A DNA stretch of 64,000 bases from Burkholderia sp. Ax-1719 (GTDB taxonomy: Bacteria > Pseudomonadota > Gammaproteobacteria > Burkholderiales > Burkholderiaceae). Shown here one piece after another: positions 51,414 through 60,498 of the stretch. The notes under the pieces were generated by a model. That model did no database searches and was not told the DNA's origin. It saw only the letters and a program-made list of their open reading frames with translations. Positions within the stretch are counted from its first letter, which is position 1; the number at the start of each line of letters is the position of its first letter. Made by a program: the position numbers and the translations under genes. The DNA is taken from NCBI RefSeq assembly GCF_011753055.1, contig NZ_VWWJ01000007.1, positions 62,001 to 126,000 on the forward strand. Direction: 5' to 3'.

Positions 51414-52391
51414 TTACGCCAGCACCGCATCCTTCGTCGTCACACGGCGCGGAATGATCTTGAGATCATAAAAAGTATCGGCGATCTTTTGCTGTTCCGC
51501 GATCACGCCCGCGTCGATCGGCCGATATTCATGCGCGTAATGCGAAAGACCGACCTGAATCGTCGCGGCGTCCAGCCCCTGAATCGGCGCGAGTTTCGCA
51601 GCGGCTGCGGCCGTATTCGCCCGCACCCACTGCCCCGTCTTGCCGAGTTCATCAAGCGCGATATGGATTGCGTCCTTGCGTTTGATGGCGAATTCTCGCT
51701 GGCTCAGAAAGAACTGGTGGTGGCTGGCCACGCCGCTCGCGTCCGCCAGCAGGCGCGCGCCATCCTGCGATTCCACCGCGGCAAGGAACGGGTCCCACAC
51801 AGCCCAGGCATCGATCGAGCCGCTTTGCAGCGCCGCGCGCGCATCGGCGGGTGCGAGATAGACCGGTTGAATATCGGTCAGCGCAATGCCGTGCTTTTGC
51901 AGCAGCGCGACGATAAACCAGTGCACGTCGGAGCCGCGATTGAAGCCGATTTTCTTGCCCTTGAGATCCGCTACCGATTTGATCGGCGACTGCTTCGCGA
52001 CCACCACGCCTTCCGCGTGCGGCGTCGGCAATTCATAGGCGGTGTAAACGAAATCCGCGCCCGCGGCCTGCGCGAACACGGGTGGCGCCTCACCCACGTA
52101 ACCGAAATCGATCGCGCCCACATTCAGCCCTTCGAGCAATTGCGGGCCAGCCGGGAATTCGGTCCACGAGACCTTGATGCCTTGCGGCGCGAGGCGCTTT
52201 TCGAGTGTGCCGCTGGCCTTGAGCAGAACGAGCGTGCTCGCGGCTTTCTGATAGCCAATGCGGAATTGATCCGGTTGGTACTTGGCCCATGCGGGCAGCG
52301 CAGCGCCCGCGAGCGTGGCGCCCAGTGTTGAGGCAAGCGCGGCGAGGACAGTACGGCGGCGCTGGAAGCGCAGATCGTTATCGTTATTCAT
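51414..52391 (-). CDS. ssuA: Aliphatic sulfonate-type ABC substrate-binding protein, orphan
   Basis: 325 residues. The head FQRRRTVLAALASTLGATLAGAALPAWA has a run of three arginines before the hydrophobic stretch and may be read by Tat. FRIGYQKAASTLVLLKASGTLEKRLAPQGIKVSWTEFPAGPQLLEGLNVGAIDFGYVGEAPPVFAQAAG is typical SsuA. It binds sulfonates or related compounds for import. The permease and ATPase genes (ssuC, ssuB) are absent on either side, so this is a solitary binding protein. Convergent with the sugar importer. Confidence 0.88.
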   Translation of the reverse strand: MNNDNDLRFQRRRTVLAALASTLGATLAGAALPAWAKYQPDQFRIGYQKAASTLVLLKASGTLEKRLAPQGIKVSWTEFPAGPQLLEGLNVGAIDFGYVGEAPPVFAQAAGADFVYTAYELPTPHAEGVVVAKQSPIKSVADLKGKKIGFNRGSDVHWFIVALLQKHGIALTDIQPVYLAPADARAALQSGSIDAWAVWDPFLAAVESQDGARLLADASGVASHHQFFLSQREFAIKRKDAIHIALDELGKTGQWVRANTAAAAAKLAPIQGLDAATIQVGLSHYAHEYRPIDAGVIAEQQKIADTFYDLKIIPRRVTTKDAVLA

Positions 52392-52554
52392 GACGGGTGC
52401 GTAGCGTGACGGTGCAATTGAAGATGCAAAAAATGCTACCTGTCACGCTGCATGAGCAGAAGTAACGAATCGCGCTAAGCAAATGACGCTGCGGGGATAG
52501 CGGTTTCGACGCTCGCGCAGCAACCGCGGCAAACACGGCAACGCGGCAAACGCG

Positions 52555-54423
52555 TTAAACGCGCTCGATGCGGTTGCGTCCGCCCTTCTTCGCGCGATAA
52601 AGCGCGACGTCGCTGCGCGAAAGCGTGATCTCGGCGCTGGCATCGTCGACGCGCAACGGCGTCACGCCGATGCTCACCGTCAACGCCACGGCGCCCTCCA
52701 GCGCGCGCAGCGGCGCTTGCGCGATGCAGTCCTGGATGCGGCGCGCGACGATGCAGGCGCCGTCCACATCCGCGCCGCCCAGCAGGATCGCAAATTCCTC
52801 GCCGCCAATGCGCCCCGCCACGTCGCCGCCACGCAGATGGTTGCGCAGCACATCGGCAAAATAGCGCAGCGCGTCGTCGCCGACCGCATGACCGAAGCGG
52901 TCGTTGATCGATTTGAAGTGGTCGAGATCGCACATCATCAGCGCGCATTGCGGGCCGCCCGTGCGCCGCAGCAGCGCGAGCTGGGCGTCGAGACGCGACA
53001 TGAAATGCCGCCGGTTCGCGAGGCGCGTGAGGCCGTCGGTCATGGCGAATTCCTGCAACTCGGCTTCGATGCGCTTGCGTTCCGTGACATCGGTGATGAA
53101 GCCGTGCCACACCGTCGAGCCATCGTCGCGGCGTTGCGGCCGCGCATCGCCCTGACGCCAGCGCAGACCTTGCTGCGGCAGGCGCACGCGATATTCCAGA
53201 TGCCAGGGCGCGAGCGTCGCCGACGATTCCGCGAACGAGGCGCGATACGCGTCGATATCGTCGGGATGGATCAGCGCTTCGATGCCTGCGGCGTCGCAGG
53301 CCACCTGCTCCGGCGTCAGTTCGTAGATCTCGCCGATCCCCGCGCTCGCGTAGGGAAAAGAGGTGTGTCCGTCCGGCGCGCGGCGGCACTGGAACACGAG
53401 TCCCGGCACTTCATTGGTGAGGTTGGTGACGAGATTGACCGATTCGCGCAGGCGTTCGGCCATCTCGCGCATCGAGGTCACGTCGGTCGAGGTGCCCACC
53501 ATGCGCAACGCGCGGCCCTCGGCGTCGCGCGCCATCACCTTGCCGCGACTGCAGATCCATTTGTAGCTGCCGTCCTTGCAGCGGATACGGTGCTCGACTT
53601 CGTACTGGTCGGTGTTGCCCTCGAAATGAGCCTTCATGGTCGCCTGGACGTAGGCGAGATCTTCAGGATGCAGGCGAAGATAGCTGTCTTCGATACGGTT
53701 GGTGATTTCGTCCTCGGCGTAACCGAGCATCGCCTTCCAGCCCTTCGAATAGCGGATCTCGCCCGTCAACACGTTGCGGTCCCAGATGCCGGTGCCGCTG
53801 CCCGCGATCGCCAGCGCCAGAAGACGCTCGCGCTCGCGCAGCGAAGCCAGTTCGGCGTGCAGGTTCGTTTCGATGTGGGGAGCCGCGCCCGTTTTGTCGG
53901 CGGGAGACGCGAGCGCGGCAATCATGCGCGCAAAATCGTCGAGGCTGGCGCGCTGCGCCACCGTCAGTTCGCGCGGTGCGGGGTCGAGCAAACACAGGCT
54001 GCCCAGCGCGTCTCCATTCGCGCCAGTGAGCGGCCACGCGGCCATGAAGCGGTACGGCAGCGCGCTCGCGCGTGACAGACACGCCTGCCATGCGGGGTCG
54101 GAGCCAAGATCGTTGACAACGAGCGGCGCGACGATGCTTTCACTCGCATTACGGTCGTTGATGCGAGTCAGTTCCAGCAGCGCCTCGCGCAACGGTGCAT
54201 CCACACCCGCGCCCAACCGCTCGCGCCCGTCCACGGCATCGCCGGGCAGCAGGCAGGCGGCCGCTACGCCAAAATGACGGGCCGCCAGCCGCATCAGCGC
54301 GTCCAGCAAGGGATCGTCTTCGGTCCGATCCGGCCGCCCGTCGTTGCGCGCACCACGACCGTGCACGACGGCAGGGGCAGGCGGCGCAAGCGCAGCTTCG
54401 GCAGGCGACGGAGTGGCAGACAT
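52555..54423 (-). CDS. Diguanylate cyclase with GAF and two PAS domains
   Basis: 622 residues, no membrane helices. A GAF-like domain (about 35-175) is followed by PAS/PAC (about 200-320, RIEDSYLRLHPEDLAYV, VEHRIRCKDGSYKWI), a second PAS (about 335-450) and a GGDEF domain. The active motif is GRIGGEEFAILL, and MTDGLTRLANRRHF is the family opening. An RGGD inhibitory site lies five residues before GGEEF, so product feedback by c-di-GMP is expected. It converts two GTP into c-di-GMP in the cytoplasm. Monocistronic; the signal is unknown. Confidence 0.92.
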   Translation of the reverse strand: MSATPSPAEAALAPPAPAVVHGRGARNDGRPDRTEDDPLLDALMRLAARHFGVAAACLLPGDAVDGRERLGAGVDAPLREALLELTRINDRNASESIVAPLVVNDLGSDPAWQACLSRASALPYRFMAAWPLTGANGDALGSLCLLDPAPRELTVAQRASLDDFARMIAALASPADKTGAAPHIETNLHAELASLRERERLLALAIAGSGTGIWDRNVLTGEIRYSKGWKAMLGYAEDEITNRIEDSYLRLHPEDLAYVQATMKAHFEGNTDQYEVEHRIRCKDGSYKWICSRGKVMARDAEGRALRMVGTSTDVTSMREMAERLRESVNLVTNLTNEVPGLVFQCRRAPDGHTSFPYASAGIGEIYELTPEQVACDAAGIEALIHPDDIDAYRASFAESSATLAPWHLEYRVRLPQQGLRWRQGDARPQRRDDGSTVWHGFITDVTERKRIEAELQEFAMTDGLTRLANRRHFMSRLDAQLALLRRTGGPQCALMMCDLDHFKSINDRFGHAVGDDALRYFADVLRNHLRGGDVAGRIGGEEFAILLGGADVDGACIVARRIQDCIAQAPLRALEGAVALTVSIGVTPLRVDDASAEITLSRSDVALYRAKKGGRNRIERV

Positions 54424-54562
54424 GACACGCGTTCAGGCTGAGGAATCGAGCGGCTAGTATATAGCGCGTGAAATTAACCGCAATGCATGAGCCGACGACA
54501 AAAAAATCATCAAAAAATCGGTTGCATTCAGAGCGATTTAAAGGCTGGACGATTCAGCGGTG

Positions 54563-55606
54563 CTAACGATCCACCGGACCGCGCAGACGGAACACCCACC
54601 AGCCCAGCAGCGCCGTGAATCCGGCCACGAGCACCACCATCAGCCAGAAACCATGGTGATTTTCGGCCAGCGGAATGCCGCCCACGTTCATGCCGAAAAA
54701 ACCCGCGACGATATTGATCGGCAAAGCCAGCACCGTCACCAGTGTGAGCGTAAAAAGCGTACGGTTGTTCTGTTCTTCCAGACGCGCGCCGATCTCTTCC
54801 TGCAAGAGCTTGATGCGTTCGACCAGACCCGCCATATCGCCCAGCACGAGCGTGAATTCTTCGGTGGTCTCGCGCAGATCCTGCATATCGGCGATCTGCA
54901 GCCAGCGCGGTGGCCGCGCGAGCAGGCGGAACACCGCGCCCGGTTCGGGCGCGAGCATGCGTTGCAGACGCACCAGAATCCGGCGCATGGCGGCGAGATC
55001 GTGGCGGCTGCCGAAACGGCGCGAGGCGAGGAACTGGTCCTCGGCGCGATCGACATCGACACTCGTGCGCCGCACGATTTCCACCATCAGATCGGCCTGA
55101 TCGCGCAGCAGGTGAATCAGCAGATCGGCGGGCGAGCGGAAGGTTTCGCCGTTACGCACGTCGCCGCGCAGACGGTCGATGGAGCGCAGCGGCTTCATGC
55201 GCGCCGTCACCAGCAAACGCTCGTGCGTAAAGGACCAGAGCGTGGCGATCTGCGAAGGCGTGAGTTCGAAATCGAACATCACGTCGTTGACGACGGCATA
55301 GAGCGCGCCATCCACCTGTTCGATGCGCGTGGAGTGCGAACCCTCCACCAGCATTTCGAAAAAGCTTTCTGGCAGGTCCAGATGCGCGCGCATCCACGAG
55401 GCGCTCGCGGCATGCGCGAGATTGAAGTGCAGCCAGTAGAACGCGCCGTCGTGGGATTTATCCTGCTGGCCGCCCTGCAGCGCGGCGAGCACATCTTCGC
55501 CCTTGACGGGCTGGCCCGGCTCGCCTGGCATGAAGCGGAATCCGCAGATCAAGCCCGACATGTCGGCGCCGTAGGTTGCAATGGACGAAGCGAGATCCAT
55601 GGTCAT
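54563..55606 (-). CDS. CorA-family divalent cation transporter (ZntB-like)
   Basis: About 347 residues from the ATG at 55606; ATGs at 55600 and 55636 are alternatives and no Shine-Dalgarno decides. A large cytoplasmic domain (GLICGFRFMPGEPGQPV, DGAFYWLHFNLAHAASASWMRAHLDLP) leads to a long helix and two C-terminal membrane helices. The pore motif is GMNVGGIPLAEN. The DGAFYWLHFNL-type head is closer to ZntB zinc transporters than to CorA magnesium channels. It lies on the same strand as the cyclase gene with 139 bp between. Confidence 0.87.
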   Translation of the reverse strand: MTMDLASSIATYGADMSGLICGFRFMPGEPGQPVKGEDVLAALQGGQQDKSHDGAFYWLHFNLAHAASASWMRAHLDLPESFFEMLVEGSHSTRIEQVDGALYAVVNDVMFDFELTPSQIATLWSFTHERLLVTARMKPLRSIDRLRGDVRNGETFRSPADLLIHLLRDQADLMVEIVRRTSVDVDRAEDQFLASRRFGSRHDLAAMRRILVRLQRMLAPEPGAVFRLLARPPRWLQIADMQDLRETTEEFTLVLGDMAGLVERIKLLQEEIGARLEEQNNRTLFTLTLVTVLALPINIVAGFFGMNVGGIPLAENHHGFWLMVVLVAGFTALLGWWVFRLRGPVDR

Positions 55607-55740
55607 GTGGCCGTTTAATCGGCGCAAGCATGCCATATCCGCGCTTTTGCAGGCAAGCGCGCGCTTTCATTTGACCGACACGCAAATGACATATTGCGCG
55701 CGGGATACGGTCAATTGTCAGCCGTCATCAGCCGCCGTGC

Positions 55741-56160
55741 TCAGATCCACACGTCGTTCTGCGCCGTGCGCTCGCCTTGCGCGCCGTCGCCGGTATTGAG
55801 TACGCCGCGCGGTTCGATCAGCAGCAGTTTCACCTCGGCGGGCGCGCTGGGCTTGTGCTCGACGCCCTTGGGCACCACCGCCATCTGGCCCGCCCGCACG
55901 ACGAGGGTTTCATCGCCATGCGGGCCGCCGCGGATGCCGATATGCAATTCACCCTCAAGCACGATAAACGTTTCGTCGGTATCGGCGTGGCAATGCCAGA
56001 GAAAATCGCCCAGCAGTTTCACGACCTTGAACTGATAGTCGTTCATCTCGGCGACGACGCGCGGTTGCCAGTGCCCGTCGATCTGCGCGATCTTGCTGAT
56101 GAAATCGATCGTCTGGGCCTGGCCGCGCGTGGCGGGCTGCGTGTGGGGGGAAAGGGACAT
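55741..56160 (-). CDS. Single-domain cupin protein
   Basis: 139 residues from the ATG at 56160, which has GGAG 7 bases upstream (the GGAG lies in the alternative start at 56172). FLWHCHADTDETFIVLEGELHIGI and VVPKGVEHKPSA give the two cupin motifs with His, His, Glu and His metal ligands. Function unknown. It lies downstream of an AraC-type gene on the same strand (90 bp), so the two may be functionally linked. Confidence 0.82.
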   Translation of the reverse strand: MSLSPHTQPATRGQAQTIDFISKIAQIDGHWQPRVVAEMNDYQFKVVKLLGDFLWHCHADTDETFIVLEGELHIGIRGGPHGDETLVVRAGQMAVVPKGVEHKPSAPAEVKLLLIEPRGVLNTGDGAQGERTAQNDVWI

Positions 56161-56250
56161 CGCGAACTCCATTTAATAAGCCGATGGAGGAAGCGTAGCC
56201 GCGCCTGAATCGCCCGTATTGAACGATCGTGGCGATTCGATTTTCGCGTT

Positions 56251-57066
56251 TTATCCGCGCGCCACCCGCTGCCACGTTCCCGGCGTCATGCCGAAGGCCT
56301 TGCTGAAGTGGCGCGTCATATGGCTCTGGTCCGCGAAGCCCGCCGCAGCCGCCGCATGAGACAGCGCCGCGCCCGCCAGCAGCATGCGCCGCACCGCGTC
56401 GAGCCGGCGCATCGTCAGGTAACGGTATGGGCTCGTGCCGTAAAAGTGACGGAAATCGCGTGACAGACTCCAGCGGTCGCGCCCCGTCACCGCTTCCAGC
56501 TCCTCCAGCGCAACCGTGCGCGCGGAATGCTCGTGCAGGAATTCGCGCGCCAGGCGCGCCGCCCGATAGTCGCCAACCGGCGCGAGCTTTCCTGAACCCG
56601 TGACCGCCGCCAACGCATGCACGAGTTCGGTCAGCGCGTCGTTCTGTTCCAGCGGTTCGAGCGTGTGACTCATCTGTTGCAGCAGCGCTTCGGTGGCGGC
56701 CGAGAGCCGCGGATCGGTCGTCAGCCCGCCTTCCAGAAACGGCAGCGCGCTTCCGCCCAGCACGTCCTGAAACACCGACGGCTGCACATAGATCATGCGG
56801 TACTGAAAACCCTCGCCCGTGCCCGCCTGGCCGTCGTGCGGCTCATCCGGATGCAACACGATCGTGTGTCCCGGCAGGCTGTTGCATTGCCCGCGCCGGT
56901 AGTTGAAGCGCTGCACGCCCGCCAGCGTGCGGCCGATCGCGTAGGTGTCGTGGCGGTGCATCGCGTAGGCTTTGCCATGGAAAAACGCTTCGATGCGCTC
57001 AACGCCTTCAATCGGCTCGGCGCGCTCGACCCAATCGAAGCCGGCGCTGTTGCGGTGTGGGTTCAT
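56251..57066 (-). CDS. AraC-family transcriptional regulator
   Basis: About 271 residues from the ATG at 57066; the frame is open much further upstream, but the Ala-rich extension is the complement of the TetR gene. An AraC-type cupin N-terminus (YAMHRHDTYAIGRTLAGVQRFNYRRG, HTIVLHPDEPHDGQAG) precedes two helix-turn-helices (VALEELEAVTGRDRWSLSRDFRHFYGTSPYRYLTMRRLD and LSHAAAAAGFADQSHMTRHFSKAFGMTPGTW). It is divergent from the TetR gene and may control the downstream cupin. Confidence 0.85.
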   Translation of the reverse strand: MNPHRNSAGFDWVERAEPIEGVERIEAFFHGKAYAMHRHDTYAIGRTLAGVQRFNYRRGQCNSLPGHTIVLHPDEPHDGQAGTGEGFQYRMIYVQPSVFQDVLGGSALPFLEGGLTTDPRLSAATEALLQQMSHTLEPLEQNDALTELVHALAAVTGSGKLAPVGDYRAARLAREFLHEHSARTVALEELEAVTGRDRWSLSRDFRHFYGTSPYRYLTMRRLDAVRRMLLAGAALSHAAAAAGFADQSHMTRHFSKAFGMTPGTWQRVARG

Positions 57067-57220
57067 GAAATCGGCGAATGGAAAGCCGGCCGCCAGGCGA
57101 CCGTTGCCGACGATTGTGGCACGATGCGCGGCCATCGGTAGGCATTTGCCGCGACTACGGCAATAATGGCGCCTTATCCGCAGTCCGACTCCGTACTCCG
57201 ATCCCGCACTTCGATCGCCC

Positions 57221-58045
57221 ATGGCCTCCACCCGACGCAGCCCCTCCACGCCCGCCGCCGCGAAGAAGACGCCCGCCAGCAAGCGCGCGGCGGCCAAAGA
57301 AGCCAAAGAAGCCAAAGAGACCAAAGCGGCTAAGCCTGCCAAGGCGGCCAGACACGACACCGCCGCCGAAGCCGAAGCCGCGCCGCCCGCGCCGCGCATC
57401 AACGAGCGCGCCCGCGCCCGCACGCGCGGCAAGCTCATGCAGGCGGCGCGCGTGGTGATGGGCCAGAAAGGCATCGCGGGCACGGCCATCAACGACATCA
57501 CGGCGCAGGCCGGCGTCGCATTCGGTTCGTTCTACAACTACTTTTCGACCAAGGAAGAGATCGCGCGCGCGGTGTTCGTCGAGGACATGCTGGCGATCGC
57601 CGATCTGCTGGACCGCATCCGCCCCGCCGATGCCGATATTGCCGTGATCGTCGGCCTGAACGTGCGCCAGGTGATGCGCCACACCTTGCAGGACCCGATC
57701 TGGGGCTGGTTCTTCGTCAACGCGGCGTCGAGCGTGGGCGATCTGGTGGAGACGATGGGCGGCCGCCTCGCACGCGACATCCGCATCGGCGTCGATGCCG
57801 GTCGTTTTCATTGCGCCGATGTGCTCGCGGCGATGGACTGCATCATCGGCGGCGCGCTGCATGTGATGCGCCAGATTCTCGAAAAGCGGCGCACGACCGA
57901 CACCGTCGACCGCTTCACGGAGTTCGCGCTGCGCGGACTCGGCATCCGCGACGCCGACGTCGGCGCGATCATGAAGGAAGTGCTGCGTCACGACGAAGTC
58001 CACGCCGCCACCGCAACGCCCTCGCCTTCCAGCAGCGCCGCTTAA
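57221..58045 (+). CDS. TetR-family regulator with Lys/Ala-rich N-terminal extension
   Basis: 274 residues. Residues 1-60 are a low-complexity Lys/Ala/Pro-rich tail (KRAAAKEAKEAKETKAAKPAKAAR) like histone H1 or AlgP tails, encoded by short repeats. The TetR DNA-binding domain follows (RTRGKLMQAARVVMGQKGIAGTAINDITAQAGVAFGSFYNYFSTKEEIARAVF). The ligand domain is unassigned. It is upstream of a two-component monooxygenase whose promoter carries palindromes, so it likely represses that operon. The extension would add nonspecific DNA affinity. Confidence 0.85.
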   Translation: MASTRRSPSTPAAAKKTPASKRAAAKEAKEAKETKAAKPAKAARHDTAAEAEAAPPAPRINERARARTRGKLMQAARVVMGQKGIAGTAINDITAQAGVAFGSFYNYFSTKEEIARAVFVEDMLAIADLLDRIRPADADIAVIVGLNVRQVMRHTLQDPIWGWFFVNAASSVGDLVETMGGRLARDIRIGVDAGRFHCADVLAAMDCIIGGALHVMRQILEKRRTTDTVDRFTEFALRGLGIRDADVGAIMKEVLRHDEVHAATATPSPSSSAA

Positions 58046-58216
58046 GCGCTCGCGTTCTCTCGCGGCGCCGTTCGCGCGCCGTTTCCTGAGCCTTCTTTTC
58101 CGACTGCCCTGCACGCCCGCCGCGTGCGGGGCGCGCTCGCTCGTCCTCACCCACCTTGAGTCACGCCTGAGAAAGCGCCAGGGAAAGCACCAGGCACCTC
58201 AGTTATTGATACGTCG

Positions 58217-58240
58217 ATCAAATTTGATAACAATATCAAA
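58217..58240. promoter_or_regulatory. Overlapping palindromes, TetR operator candidate
   Basis: ATCAAATTTGAT (58217-58228) is a perfect palindrome and overlaps a second perfect dyad, TTTGATA-N4-TATCAAA (58223-58240). It lies 45 bp upstream of the monooxygenase start codon, downstream of the TetR gene. Confidence 0.65.
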
Positions 58241-58284
58241 AACGCACACACACCCCAACGACGAGACACATCGAGGACGACACC

Positions 58285-59496
58285 ATGAATGCACCGCATG
58301 ACCTTTCCGCTCCCCTGAACGCCGAAGCCGCTCTGATCCGCGCCGCCAGCGATCTCGTGCCCGTACTCAAACAGCGCGCCGCGACGGTCGACCAGATGGC
58401 GCGCCTGCCGCAGGAAACCATCGACGATCTCAACGCCGCCGGTCTGCTCGAACTCACCACGCCGCGCCGTTACGGCGGCAAGCAGGCTTCGGTGCGCACC
58501 TTCCTGGAAGCGGTCTCCGAACTCGGTCGCGGCGACGCCTCGACCGCCTGGGTGGCCGCGCTCATCAACGTGACGACGTGGGCCGCCGCCGCGCTGTTCG
58601 ACGAAAAGGTCACCGACGAAGTATTTGGCAGTGCAGAGCGTGCGCGCGTGGTCGGCGTGCTGTCGCCGCGCAAGGCGAGCGTGAAGAAGGTCGACGGCGG
58701 CTATCTGATCGAAGAAGGCGTATGGGGCTTCAACTCGGGCATCTATCACGCCACGTGGGATTTGCTGGGCATCCCGCTCGTCGATGAAAGCGGCAAGGTG
58801 GTGGACCAGGGCGTGGCGCTCGTGCGCGCCAGCGACGTGCGCACGCTCGACGACTGGAACGTGATGGCGCTGCGCGGCACCGGCAGCTCCAGCGTGAGCG
58901 TGACGAATCTGTTCGTGCCCAACGAACGCGTGGCGTCGATGACCCAAGCCATCGAAGGCCAGTACGGCGCGGCGCATCTCGCCGACGAACCGCTCTATCG
59001 CGTCGCCTGCATGCCGATGCTTGCGATCATCCTGACGTTCCCCGCGCTCGGCATCGCACGCAATGCGCTCGACACCTTTCTGGAACTGCTGCCGCGCCGC
59101 GGCATCCAGTACACCTGGTACACGAAACAGGCCGAAGCGGCGGTCACGCATCTGCAGGTGGGCGAAGCGTCGGCGAAACTCGACGCCGCGCGCGCCATCA
59201 TCGAAAAGCACGCCGACGCGCTCGACGCCAGCGCGGCCTCCGGCCAGTACATGGCCTATATGGATCGCGCGAAGGTGCGCCGCGACGTGGGCTTTGCAGA
59301 AACGCTGATCTGGGACGCCGTGGATACGCTGGCGACCGCGTCGGGCGGCTCGCTCGCGGCGCTCGGCAATCCGTTCGCACGCATCTGGCACGACGCGCGC
59401 GTGGCGTCGCTGCACGGCATCGTCACGCCCGCCACCAACTTCGAACTCTATGGGCGTCTTGCCTGCGGCCAGAACGCCGGTACGCCGCTGATCTAA
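58285..59496 (+). CDS. Flavin-dependent monooxygenase, acyl-CoA dehydrogenase fold (HsaA/HpaB-C2 type)
   Basis: 403 residues. LRGTGSSSVSVTNLFVPNERV, SELGRGDASTAWVAAL and ATASGGSLAALGNPFARIWHDARVASLHG belong to the oxygenase component of two-component group D flavin monooxygenases (C2 of 4-hydroxyphenylacetate hydroxylase, HsaA). It uses reduced flavin from the partner to hydroxylate a phenolic or aromatic compound. The reductase gene starts 3 bp after its stop, a tight operon. The substrate is unknown. Confidence 0.87.
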   Translation: MNAPHDLSAPLNAEAALIRAASDLVPVLKQRAATVDQMARLPQETIDDLNAAGLLELTTPRRYGGKQASVRTFLEAVSELGRGDASTAWVAALINVTTWAAAALFDEKVTDEVFGSAERARVVGVLSPRKASVKKVDGGYLIEEGVWGFNSGIYHATWDLLGIPLVDESGKVVDQGVALVRASDVRTLDDWNVMALRGTGSSSVSVTNLFVPNERVASMTQAIEGQYGAAHLADEPLYRVACMPMLAIILTFPALGIARNALDTFLELLPRRGIQYTWYTKQAEAAVTHLQVGEASAKLDAARAIIEKHADALDASAASGQYMAYMDRAKVRRDVGFAETLIWDAVDTLATASGGSLAALGNPFARIWHDARVASLHGIVTPATNFELYGRLACGQNAGTPLI

Positions 59497-59499
59497 GCC

Positions 59500-60039
59500 A
59501 TGGACGCGACAACCATCCGGCCCGGCCTCGATCTGGACGCGGCACAGTTCCGCCGCGCCATGGGCAAGTTCGCCACCGGCGTCACCGTCATCACGTTCAG
59601 CCACGAAGGACGCACGGCGGGCATGACGGCCAACGCCTTCATGTCGCTGTCCGTCGATCCGCCGATGATTCTGGTTTCGGTGCGCGCGCAGGCGCGTTTC
59701 GCACAGTCGATCGCGTGCGGCGACGCCTTCGGCGTGAGCTTTCTGGCGCAGAGCCAGGAGGCGCTGAGCCGGCACTTCGGCGGACAGCCGCGCACCGGTC
59801 TCGACGATCCGTTCGAGTACATCGGCGGCGTGCCTGGCGTGCCGGTAGTGCGCTCGGCGCTGGTGCAGATCGCGGCGCGCGCCAACGCCATCCATCGCGG
59901 CGGCGATCATCTGATCTTCACCGCCGACGTGCAAGCGCTGCGCGAATCGGACGGCCCGCCGCTGCTCTTCTATAGCGGCAAATACAAGCAGATCGTTGCG
60001 CACGATCCGCTGCACTGCTGGCTCGATTGCGACGCTTAG
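59500..60039 (+). CDS. Flavin reductase component (HsaB/HpaC type)
   Basis: 179 residues. FRRAMGKFATGVTVITFSHEGRTAGMTANAFMSLSVDPPMILVSV and GVPVVRSALVQIAARANAIHRGGDHLIFTADVQAL are the flavin_reduct domain. It reduces FMN or FAD with NAD(P)H for the upstream monooxygenase. The stop codon TAG is followed after one base by six 13-bp tandem repeats. Confidence 0.9.
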   Translation: MDATTIRPGLDLDAAQFRRAMGKFATGVTVITFSHEGRTAGMTANAFMSLSVDPPMILVSVRAQARFAQSIACGDAFGVSFLAQSQEALSRHFGGQPRTGLDDPFEYIGGVPGVPVVRSALVQIAARANAIHRGGDHLIFTADVQALRESDGPPLLFYSGKYKQIVAHDPLHCWLDCDA

Positions 60040-60040
60040 T

Positions 60041-60118
60041 GCATCGACTTCGTACATCGACTTCGTGCATCGACTTAGTACATCGACTTCATGCATCGAC
60101 TTCATGCATCGACTTCGT
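60041..60118. repeat. Six tandem 13-bp repeats
   Basis: Unit GCATCGACTTCGT and one- or two-base variants, six copies head to tail without gaps (60041, 60054, 60067, 60080, 60093, 60106). They begin one base after the flavin-reductase stop. Because 13 is not a multiple of three, the array cannot encode a regular protein repeat. Confidence 0.95.
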
Positions 60119-60206
60119 GTAAAAGCCTGATAGCGAATAAACCTCGCTTCGATTCGCCATCCCGATCAATCCGTCCACCATCCGTCCACCTTAAGGCGCG
60201 AAAGAC

Positions 60207-60236
60207 ACGGCATCCGGAAACGTTTCCGGATGCCGT
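60207..60236 (+). terminator. Rho-independent terminator
   Basis: A 30-bp perfect palindrome (ACGGCATCCGGAAAC and its complement) is followed by TTTTCGCTTTT. It should end the monooxygenase-reductase transcript. Confidence 0.85.
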
Positions 60237-60498
60237 TTTCGCTTTTGTCCGGCCAGATTTGCGCGGCGGCGCGATGCGCACGCGGCGTACCCAACGCCTG
60301 CGTAAGGGCATGTAAGGCAAACCGGCGCGCTGCGCAATCCCGTGCGCATTCGCGTCGCCTTTTCGGCGCGTGAATTCGCCATGCATTGCGGTTTTTTGTG
60401 TGCTACGGGACAAACCCTCCTCCAACTCCGCGGCGCTATGACTACACTTATTTTGGTCGGCACCCGCTCGCCGGCACGATGACTACTGGAGGTGTGCT

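Larger units (their letters stand above)
60040..60498. other. Intergenic region before the DegP-like gene
   Basis: 459 bp with no supportable gene. It contains the 13-bp repeat array, the terminator at 60207-60236, and the promoter region of the protease gene (GGAGG at 60488-60492 is its ribosome site). Confidence 0.6.

Noticed and set aside
56251..57501. 416-residue version of the AraC gene
   Set aside because: The extra N-terminus is Ala/Leu-rich and is the complement of the TetR coding repeats; AraC similarity starts at the ATG at 57066.
58147..60105. A 652-residue minus-strand open frame opposite the monooxygenase and reductase
   Set aside because: It is an antisense shadow of two clear genes, caused by GC-rich third positions; its composition is Arg/His/Ala-rich and no domain is visible.
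60041..60118. CRISPR-like array
   Set aside because: Units are 13 bp and directly adjacent without unique spacers, and no cas genes are present.
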